The translations under genes were made by a program, and so were the position numbers. Positions 7,099 through 11,682 of a stretch of 11,682 nucleotides of DNA are shown piece after piece (position 1 is the first letter of the stretch; every line of letters begins with the position of its first letter). The stretch lies in assembly GCA_016206365.1 (NCBI GenBank), contig JACQRR010000140.1:1-11682 (forward strand), read 5' to 3'. Source of the stretch: Candidatus Roizmanbacteria bacterium (GTDB lineage: Bacteria > Patescibacteriota > Microgenomatia > UBA1406 > GWC2-37-13). The notes under the pieces were generated by a model. It was given only the letters and a program-made list of their open reading frames with translations. It was not told where the DNA came from and did not search any database.

Positions 7099-7680
7099 TT
7101 ATTTTGTTTCTTTTTCAAAGGTCTCTTGTCTGTATTTACGCCGGTGCCATTTGTCTAGCCACCAGGGTATGGTAAACATCGGGCCAAAGAGGCTGCCGAT
7201 GAAGGAAAATATTTTAGCTTGGCCAGCGGAGAAACCAAACATATTATTAACGGTTATGCCGAAAATTTTCGTATTTAAGATGTCGGATACAGCTATCTCA
7301 AAAGTGCCAGTTTTTCTTGGTGTCATAATCCAGGAAAGTGAACCCTTATTAGAAACCATTAAATTTATCGATTGATCTTCTTTCCCTGGACTCAAATCAA
7401 AACCGGGTGCTCGAAGTGAAAGAGTCGACTCACACTCCTTATCAGCCGTATTTTTTAATTGGACGATAATCGCTTGTGATTTATTTTCTGACATCACTCG
7501 TTCGGGCGATTTCACTTCCCAGGAACAAGGAGGCGGGACATTTTCATCTACAAAACCAAAAATAGTCTTTTTATCATCTAATGCCAAAGCTTGTTTTTCG
7601 TCTTTCTTTAAATTATTACCTAAAAAAATCCCAGAGAAGAAAATCGCTAACCCGAATATAAAAATAAAAGTTCTAAACAT
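7099..7680 (-). CDS. Membrane-anchored protein with extracytoplasmic beta-rich domain
   Basis: This is a 193-residue protein with no recognised family. Residues 4-21 (TFIFIFGLAIFFSGIFLG) are a signal peptide or N-terminal anchor. Residues about 45-145 alternate short beta-like strands with the pattern of an Ig-like or CARDB-type fold: QAIIVQLKNTADKECESTLSLRAP, then SLSWIMTPRKTGTFEIAV. Cys52 and Cys83 could form a disulfide. A second hydrophobic segment, about 150-173, is followed by the basic tail WHRRKYRQ, which should face the cytoplasm. The ectodomain would thus be held at both ends, which suggests a surface or complex-assembly role; this is inference. The start codon is only 5 nt from the edge of the repeat at 7686-7746, so any ribosome-binding contact must involve the repeat. 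Confidence 0.7.
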   Translation of the reverse strand: MFRTFIFIFGLAIFFSGIFLGNNLKKDEKQALALDDKKTIFGFVDENVPPPCSWEVKSPERVMSENKSQAIIVQLKNTADKECESTLSLRAPGFDLSPGKEDQSINLMVSNKGSLSWIMTPRKTGTFEIAVSDILNTKIFGITVNNMFGFSAGQAKIFSFIGSLFGPMFTIPWWLDKWHRRKYRQETFEKETK

Positions 7681-7685
7681 TTTTC

Positions 7686-7746
7686 GTCATTCCCGCGAAA
7701 GCGGGAATCCAGAATTGTATAGATTCCGGATCGAGTCCGGAATGAC
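7686..7746. repeat. Cruciform/REP-like intergenic repeat, copy 2
   Basis: This 61-bp element has the same ends (GTCATTCC...GGAATGAC) and the same left hairpin, ATTCCCGC-GAAA-GCGGGAAT, as copy 1. The right hairpin is ATTCCGGA-TCGAG-TCCGGAAT. Compared with copy 1 (ATTCCGCA-ACAAG-TGCGGAAT), one C-G pair has become G-C on both arms, so the stem is kept. The middle (CCAGAATTGTATA) has diverged and lost the perfect AT palindrome. It lies in the same orientation as copy 1 and again between the stop of an upstream minus-strand gene (16 nt away) and the start of the next one (5 nt away). Confidence 0.85.
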
Positions 7747-7762
7747 ATTATTTAGAGATTTT

Positions 7763-8455
7763 TTAATACTTTGGTAATTCTTTAACGGCCGAACCTTTGA
7801 ACAGAAGTTGTCCATTTTGAATAGAGGAATCTTCGACAGAAAAACCAGGGACAGCTTTAAAAAGCGTCTCGGTGTATAACTCGATCACTTCCTTCGCTTT
7901 TTCGACAGGAACGGGAAGCCGACCTAACTCTGCCTTTGAGAGATTAATATTTAAATCATTATTTTTTGCGCCGCCAGTGCCGGCAATATAAAAGGTTGGG
8001 CTGACCGGTAAATATTTATTGACGACATTAAGAATTTCGGTATCACTGGCATTGGTTATTCCCCAGGTGCGAACAAACTGTGGAATTCTAGATTTATCAA
8101 TTCGCCCAGAAATTTCAAATGACGATCCTTGAAGTTTTATCTGTAGATCAGAAACCGGATGGATTTGCTGTGCATGGGCGCTGTATTCTTCTTGAGTCAA
8201 CATAATATCTACAGGATTACCTTGAGCAGATCTAAATTGTTTATTAGGGTCTCCTTTTGTTTCTACAATTACTTGTCCAAGCTTTGACTGAGCTTTATTC
8301 AGATCTGCTTGACTGTGACGCACCCCAAGGTCACGAGGTTTATTCGAACCAATTATTGCAGATACTCCCGGCACCAATCCCAGATAGCCCAATATTAATA
8401 CAACCAGTATTATGAAGATGAGAAAAACAACCCCTACAAATTTTAAAAGTTTCAT
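7763..8455 (-). CDS. Membrane-anchored extracytoplasmic protein, unknown function
   Basis: A 230-residue protein with one N-terminal membrane segment (about 5-35, FVGVVFLIFIILVVLILGYLGLV) and a soluble ectodomain. The ectodomain has an LTQEEYSAHA helix (86-95), a beta hairpin DLQIKLQGSSFEISGRID (103-120), and a later repeat-like unit TFYIAGTGGAKNNDLNINLSKAELGRLPVP (154-183). The last helix (EKAKEVIELYTETLF) is followed by strands. The alternation of 'L(T)eeE' helices with strands of form 'f.IsGri' recalls the YpmS/DUF2140 style of anchored proteins with a lipid-binding-like fold. That likeness is only by eye and could be wrong. It is the third gene after the glycosyltransferase and alginate lyase in the same direction, with 107 bp between it and the lyase, so it may be transcribed separately. 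Confidence 0.7.
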   Translation of the reverse strand: MKLLKFVGVVFLIFIILVVLILGYLGLVPGVSAIIGSNKPRDLGVRHSQADLNKAQSKLGQVIVETKGDPNKQFRSAQGNPVDIMLTQEEYSAHAQQIHPVSDLQIKLQGSSFEISGRIDKSRIPQFVRTWGITNASDTEILNVVNKYLPVSPTFYIAGTGGAKNNDLNINLSKAELGRLPVPVEKAKEVIELYTETLFKAVPGFSVEDSSIQNGQLLFKGSAVKELPKY

Positions 8456-8562
8456 ATTTTCCTAACTTATTATAACTCTTTTTCTAACTCCTGCAACACA
8501 TCCTCTAGACTTTCATCCTAGAAAGATTATATCAGAAAGATTCCTTATAATCTCTTATCTAA

Positions 8563-9324
8563 TTATTGATGGGTAACAATCAGTTGGTAAATAATCACTT
8601 CGCCGTAGTTTTTATCGTTACAAAGCCTGACAGAGCTTTCGGTCTCACAATTAGATTGGACGTAGATTCCTGCTTTAAAATACGCTCTTGAATATTTTTT
8701 CTTAAGTATGTAGACAGGTTCTGAAATGTCATTGTAATAAATTCTGGTTTTTCCCTCGCTTACATCAAACTTGACGCTAAATCTTTTACCCAACTTATAG
8801 TCTGAATCAAGTTTATACTTATTTTTTTCACCTACCTTGATATACAAATTTGGATAGTCGAGGCGAATAACGATAATGTCTTCTTCAGCATCGTGTATCT
8901 GACCGGCAACTACATGCTTTTTGCTCTGGGGTACAGCAGTAATCGCCTGATCAAGAAACATCGTATGTATCCCCTTGGCTGAAGACCAAGCTGCATTTTC
9001 ACTGCCATTGTTGGACATTTCTCGTAATTCTGTGCGCGGATATTTTGAGCCGCTAGTTGTAACTCCATTTACAGGCGCTCTGAATCGAACGCCATCCCCC
9101 TTGCTGACAATAAACCAAAGGTTGATGCGGTATTTAGCCAATTCGGGTTGCTTTATTTCTTTTGGATTTTCCGCAGATCCCATAGGAAGAGTCAACTTCC
9201 AGTTAGTGAGATCGATCACTTGTGAAGGGTAGGCTGACAAATCAAAAATAAAAGTTTTCAACACAAACAAAAAGACCAAAACGGTTATTATTAAATACAG
9301 ATTAGTTTTTTTTAATAAATTCAT
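8563..9324 (-). CDS. Polysaccharide lyase family 7 (alginate lyase), membrane-anchored
   Basis: This 253-residue protein is a PL7 alginate lyase, which cleaves the 1,4 bond of alginate by beta-elimination. The three PL7 signatures are present: RTELR at 97-101, QIH at 142-144 and YFKAGIY at 215-221. They supply the catalytic Arg, Gln, His and Tyr of the beta-jelly-roll cleft. The start of the domain (VIDLTNWKLTLPMG) is also typical. Family knowledge links QIH, as opposed to QVH, to preference for guluronate-containing blocks. Residues 8-28 are a hydrophobic N-terminus with no clear cleavage site, so the enzyme is probably tethered outside the membrane. Cys226 and Cys235 could bond. The glycosyltransferase gene lies 71 bp upstream in the same direction. 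The SD lies inside a dyad (9332-9350). It could act on environmental alginate, on a neighbour's capsule, or on the cell's own uronate polymer. Confidence 0.9.
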   Translation of the reverse strand: MNLLKKTNLYLIITVLVFLFVLKTFIFDLSAYPSQVIDLTNWKLTLPMGSAENPKEIKQPELAKYRINLWFIVSKGDGVRFRAPVNGVTTSGSKYPRTELREMSNNGSENAAWSSAKGIHTMFLDQAITAVPQSKKHVVAGQIHDAEEDIIVIRLDYPNLYIKVGEKNKYKLDSDYKLGKRFSVKFDVSEGKTRIYYNDISEPVYILKKKYSRAYFKAGIYVQSNCETESSVRLCNDKNYGEVIIYQLIVTHQ

Positions 9325-9331
9325 TCTTTAT

Positions 9332-9350
9332 TTTCACCTGACAGGTGAAA
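9332..9350 (-). promoter_or_regulatory. 19-bp dyad enclosing the alginate lyase Shine-Dalgarno
   Basis: On the minus strand, TTTCACCTG-T-CAGGTGAAA is a perfect dyad with 9-bp arms. The second arm contains AGGTGA (plus-strand 9334-9339), the only good SD for the lyase, 9 nt before its ATG. In RNA a 7-bp stem with a 5-nt loop would hide the SD. As DNA it could be a repressor operator. No U-run follows, so it is not a standard terminator. Confidence 0.6.
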
Positions 9351-9395
9351 TGGGTTTTTATTTCTCATGTCATTTTATAAAACACCTTCATATAA

Positions 9396-10580
9396 TTAGT
9401 TCATTATATTCAAAATATATTTGATTGTTGCCCTAATACCTCCAGCTTGGACTAAAGCCGTCCTGATTTTCTCTGCGTTTTTTTTATAAGATTCTGTTGT
9501 TAGTACTTTATCCACCATATTAGTCAATTCTTCTCTATTAATCTGTTTCCTTTTATAATAAATTCCAGCGCCTAATTTCTCCACTCTCGCCGCATTTATT
9601 CGTTGCTCTTGGATAAACGGTATGATTAATAGCGGTACGCCAAAAAATAAACTTTCGTTGATGCTATTCATCCCTCCATGGCTAATGAAAAGTTGCGCCT
9701 TCTTTAGAAGTGACAACTGCGGTAAATAATTTTTTATGACAAAATTATCCGGAATCTTGCCGAAATCAGAAGGTTTTAAATAACTGCCGATAGAAACATA
9801 GACTCGATAAGGAGTATTGACAAAAGTATCAATGATCGTCTTATACGTTTCCAGGCAATCGTTATAAACAGTCCCTAAGGCAACATAGACAATTGGTTTG
9901 TTTTTTCCCAACCGATTTGAATCAATTATTTCTTCGCCTCGGTCATAAATAATCGGGCCGACAAATTTATAATTAGAATTAAAGCTATTTCCAAACGGCT
10001 GAAAATATTTTGAGGTAAAAACAATGTTTAGTTTTTCTTCGTTAATAAAGATGTCATGAATCAAAGGCGGGTCCATCCCTATTTGTTTGTAAAATAAACG
10101 ATAATCCCGGACTAATTTAATCATCCTTTTTGGTTGGCGAAGAAATTGAAGATAATCTGGTAATAAATATTTTAAATTTGATAACATGACTTTTGTATTA
10201 ATCGCCATACTGGTTACCAAAGATACCGTCGGAATTCTAATTTTACGGCTGATCAGCTTTCCCCAAAGACTAAAGGAATCGTGAATCAGACAATCAAACT
10301 TTTCTTTCTGCAAAATTTCAGCTAAGGCCGGAACGGCCAACCGAGTGATGTATAAACTTGTCTCAGCCATATTGGCAGCGTTATTCAAAAGCCGAAGATC
10401 TACTTTATTGAAATGGAAAGGAACAACCCTAAATTCTGCGCCTGTTTTTTTAATCTTTTCGGCAAATTCTTGGGTGTTATAAACAACAGCTTTATGTCTT
10501 AATCTGACTAGTTCTCTGACAATACCCAAGATAGGATTGAGATGGCCATAAGCTGGGACGGTCAAAAAAATAAACCTCAT
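9396..10580 (-). CDS. GT1/MGT-family glycosyltransferase (UDP-glycosyltransferase-like)
   Basis: A 394-residue GT-B-fold transferase of family GT1, like the macrolide and zeaxanthin glycosyltransferases (MGT/YjiC type). The N-terminal domain begins with a strand and glycine loop, then AYGHLNP; His13 is the expected catalytic base and Asp101 (LIHDSF) its partner. The C-terminal domain carries VYVALGTVYN (231-240) and the nucleotide-sugar signature FISHGGMNSINESLFFGVPL (298-317), with His301 and Glu309 contacting the donor. PFIQEQRINA follows. All key residues are intact and the length is normal. The acceptor cannot be deduced; lipids such as carotenoids or diacylglycerol, or small metabolites, are typical. 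It probably acts at the inner membrane surface or in the cytosol. It is the first gene after an extended -10 promoter and is followed by the alginate lyase gene. Confidence 0.92.
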   Translation of the reverse strand: MRFIFLTVPAYGHLNPILGIVRELVRLRHKAVVYNTQEFAEKIKKTGAEFRVVPFHFNKVDLRLLNNAANMAETSLYITRLAVPALAEILQKEKFDCLIHDSFSLWGKLISRKIRIPTVSLVTSMAINTKVMLSNLKYLLPDYLQFLRQPKRMIKLVRDYRLFYKQIGMDPPLIHDIFINEEKLNIVFTSKYFQPFGNSFNSNYKFVGPIIYDRGEEIIDSNRLGKNKPIVYVALGTVYNDCLETYKTIIDTFVNTPYRVYVSIGSYLKPSDFGKIPDNFVIKNYLPQLSLLKKAQLFISHGGMNSINESLFFGVPLLIIPFIQEQRINAARVEKLGAGIYYKRKQINREELTNMVDKVLTTESYKKNAEKIRTALVQAGGIRATIKYILNIMN

Positions 10581-10664
10581 AAATCAATAATCTTGGAGTT
10601 CAGATATTTCTAAGTTTATATTTTCAGGGGAAATATAGGAAAAAAGGGTTATCTCCATGGGACA

Positions 10665-10673
10665 ATTATAGCA
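10665..10673 (-). promoter_or_regulatory. Extended -10 promoter for glycosyltransferase-lyase genes
   Basis: The minus strand reads TGCTATAAT, an exact TGn-TATAAT extended -10. It lies just past the stop of the small acidic protein gene and would give a leader of roughly 75-80 nt before the glycosyltransferase ATG. No good -35 box is found 16-18 nt upstream, which extended -10 promoters can tolerate. Prediction only. Confidence 0.45.
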
Positions 10674-10684
10674 GAAGGACTATG

Positions 10685-10894
10685 TCATCCTGTATCGTCA
10701 TCAATTCCGGGATGCCCTGGCGTACCGGCTGGAGGATTGTCGCTGTCTGCATCGACTATATTATTTTCGTCATAAAAACCTCCCTCGTTTGTTCCGATAG
10801 AATTATCTCTTTCTGCCTCATCTTCATCGCCCTGAATATCGCTATAAGGAACATCACCTATTTTACCTTTTCTAATCTGCTTTGGATTATTCAT
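10685..10894 (-). CDS. Small acidic, probably disordered protein
   Basis: A 69-residue frame with a short basic N-terminus (MNNPKQIRKGKIGD) followed by an acidic, Gly/Pro/Asn-rich sequence (DEDEAERDNS, YDENNIVDADSD, PAGTPGHPGIDDD). It has no Cys, no membrane segment and no known motif. The composition looks like a real intrinsically disordered protein. The opposite strand over the same region gives a hydrophobic, Cys- and Ile-rich frame typical of an antisense shadow. No strong SD precedes the ATG. It stops just upstream of the promoter proposed for the glycosyltransferase, so it is probably its own short transcript. The function is not recognised. Confidence 0.5.
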   Translation of the reverse strand: MNNPKQIRKGKIGDVPYSDIQGDEDEAERDNSIGTNEGGFYDENNIVDADSDNPPAGTPGHPGIDDDTG

Positions 10895-11032
10895 AAGAAA
10901 ATTCTATCCGCAACTTATGATATTAATATAACAAACTTGTAAATTTAAGGTAAGAGATTACGCAAATTTGATTTTTAAGCTTTTCTTCAGGTTGGCTTTC
11001 TAAAATCTCACAAAGAAAACCCGCCACATCTT

Positions 11033-11077
11033 AGCATTCGCCTTTTCATCCCGATTTAATCGGGAACGGCTCATGCT
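11033..11077 (+). promoter_or_regulatory. Imperfect hairpin in leader of secreted protein gene
   Basis: Nested inverted repeat: AGCAT pairs with ATGCT at the base, GCC with GGC after a 2-nt mismatch on each side, then an asymmetric internal loop (ttttca opposite ac), and a perfect top stem TCCCGATT-T-AATCGGGA (11049-11065). As RNA the apical stem needs a few opened pairs to form a loop. It may be a leader structure or an unrelated REP-like dyad. Confidence 0.45.
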
Positions 11078-11096
11078 GCGATTATTGTCGGGCTCA

Positions 11097-11134
11097 AAAA
11101 ACTGTAAAACTCGTATTACTCGTTAACAGTTTTT
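11097..11134 (+). promoter_or_regulatory. Stem-loop directly upstream of a strong SD
   Basis: AAAAACTGT (11097-11105) pairs with ACAGTTTTT (11126-11134) around a 20-nt loop containing the direct repeat ACTCGTATT / ACTCGTTAA. The 3' arm ends 3 nt before the SD GGGAGGTG (11138-11145). It could be a leader stem that keeps the SD exposed, or a regulator binding site. Confidence 0.4.
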
Positions 11135-11137
11135 AGA

Positions 11138-11145
11138 GGGAGGTG
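11138..11145 (+). promoter_or_regulatory. Strong Shine-Dalgarno site
   Basis: GGGAGGTG lies 7 nt before the ATG at 11153. It is by far the best ribosome-binding site in the window and implies high expression of the small exported protein. Confidence 0.85.
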
Positions 11146-11152
11146 AAAAAAA

Positions 11153-11575
11153 ATGAAAAAACGAAATATTGCCATTGTTGTCTTCAGTCTAGCCTTGATT
11201 GGTATATTGGCCTTTGGTACTTCAAGCGTTAGCGCTCATTGGTTTGGTTTTGGCAATTCAAACCTCGTGTCTGATCTTGCCAAAAAATTAGGAGTCGGAG
11301 AAGATAAAGTTAAACAGGCATTTGACACAATTCAATCCGAGCGCCAAAAGCAGATGCGAACTTTATTTGAAGAAAGATTAACTCAAATGGTCAAAGACGG
11401 TAAAATAACCGAGAGCCAAAAACAGGCAATCTTAAAAAAGCACGACGAACTCCAAAGCAAAAGAACAAGCGAAAGACAAGAGATGGAAAACTGGGCAAAG
11501 CAGAATGGCCTGGAAAATATTATGCCGTTTAGCAGTTTTGGTCGAGGAATGCACGGCGGCTGGATGATGAGATAA
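11153..11575 (+). CDS. Small exported helical protein with Gly/Met/His-rich tail
   Basis: A 140-residue protein with a classic signal peptide: basic MKKRN, hydrophobic core about 6-20, and a VSA cleavage site after Ala28 leaving His-Trp at the new N-terminus. The mature part is mostly charged helix (about 37-118): LVSDLAKKLGVGEDKVKQAF, then EERLTQMVKDGKITESQKQAIL and EELQ-like repeats. The DGKITxxQKxxIL segment resembles DUF2680/YckD-like secreted proteins, which recur in Patescibacteria and Firmicutes with unknown function. The tail, SFGRGMHGGWMMR (128-140), is rich in Gly and Met with one His. Such tails can bind metals or pack against surfaces; this is inference. The GGGAGGTG SD and a leader with hairpins suggest strong, regulated expression. 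Confidence 0.82.
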   Translation: MKKRNIAIVVFSLALIGILAFGTSSVSAHWFGFGNSNLVSDLAKKLGVGEDKVKQAFDTIQSERQKQMRTLFEERLTQMVKDGKITESQKQAILKKHDELQSKRTSERQEMENWAKQNGLENIMPFSSFGRGMHGGWMMR

Positions 11576-11586
11576 CGGCAGATTTT

Positions 11587-11607
11587 GCTCCCGTCCTAGG
11601 CGGGAGC
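11587..11607 (+). terminator. Hairpin after the secreted protein gene, possible terminator
   Basis: GCTCCCG-TCCTAGG-CGGGAGC forms a 7-bp GC-rich stem 11 nt past the TAA. The U-run expected of a standard intrinsic terminator is weak (atgatctaattaatttt follows), so it may instead protect the mRNA 3' end. Confidence 0.5.
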
Positions 11608-11682
11608 ATGATCTAATTAATTTTAAAGAATTCAACGAATAATTATTTTTAATCGATAATAAGAACTTCTCCATCTCTATAC

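Larger units (their letters stand above)
10895..11152 (+). other. Divergent intergenic region and structured leader
   Basis: These 258 bp separate the minus-strand acidic protein gene from the plus-strand secreted protein gene. The left part is AT-rich and may hold minus-strand promoter elements (TATATT at about 10924-10929 with TTACCT 17 nt upstream). The right part (11033-11134) has two inverted repeats that would lie in the mRNA leader of 11153-11575. No tRNA and no recognised riboswitch class were seen. Confidence 0.45.

Noticed and set aside
8470..8517. Coding-like stretch on the minus strand (DESLEDVLQELEKEL then stop)
   Set aside because: It follows stops in its own frame, has no usable start codon, and is only 15 codons; probably chance or a very old remnant.
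10682..10942. Plus-strand 86-residue frame opposite the acidic protein
   Set aside because: Its Cys/Ile/Phe-rich sequence without pattern or SD looks like the antisense of an acidic coding frame.

Overview
This AT-rich window looks like chromosome from a small-genome bacterium, most likely of the Candidate Phyla Radiation (Patescibacteria, perhaps Microgenomates). That assignment is inference. It rests on the many short genes with one or two membrane segments, the small secreted helical protein with a DGKITEsQKqaIL-type segment, weak or absent Shine-Dalgarno (SD) sequences, and GTCATTCCCGCGAAAGCGGGAATC-type intergenic hairpin repeats. There is no rRNA, tRNA, CRISPR array, transposase or phage gene here.

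Layout. Positions 1-609 (+) hold the end of a gene of unknown function that begins before the window. It converges on 627-1364 (-), a single-pass membrane protein with a Cys/His-rich C-terminus. A 59-bp cruciform repeat (1378-1436) separates that gene from an AlkD-type DNA glycosylase (1447-2142, -). A perfect 32-bp palindrome (2176-2207) lies between alkD and a GNAT acetyltransferase (2221-2778, -). Upstream of the acetyltransferase is a decayed major facilitator gene (2805-about 3460, -), of which only the C-terminal half can be read. It is broken by an in-frame TAG and by a frameshift at a homopolymer. Then come a large GT-C-like polytopic membrane protein (3558-5441, -) and a small DUF2007-like protein (5575-5787, -).

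The divergent, intact metK gene (5951-7051, +) is the only clear central-metabolism gene. It converges on a minus-strand series which, read in transcription order, is: a short acidic protein (10894-10685), a GT1/MGT-family glycosyltransferase (10580-9396), a membrane-anchored PL7 alginate lyase (9324-8563), a membrane-anchored protein of unknown function (8455-7763) and an anchored beta-rich protein (7680-7099). A second copy of the cruciform repeat (7686-7746) sits between the last two. At the right edge, 11153-11575 (+) encodes a small exported helical protein with a very strong SD, a structured leader and a hairpin after its stop.

How the genes may work together. Most products are envelope-directed: glycosyltransferase, polysaccharide lyase, GT-C-like protein, anchored ectodomain proteins and a secreted helical protein. 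The theme is building, altering or degrading surface or environmental glycans. The most interesting signals are: the lyase SD buried in a 19-bp dyad; the two repeat copies in the same gene-to-gene position, with a compensatory base-pair change in one stem; an apparently complete alginate-lyase active site in a probable CPR organism; and the recently broken transporter. No feature here proves a wholly new system.
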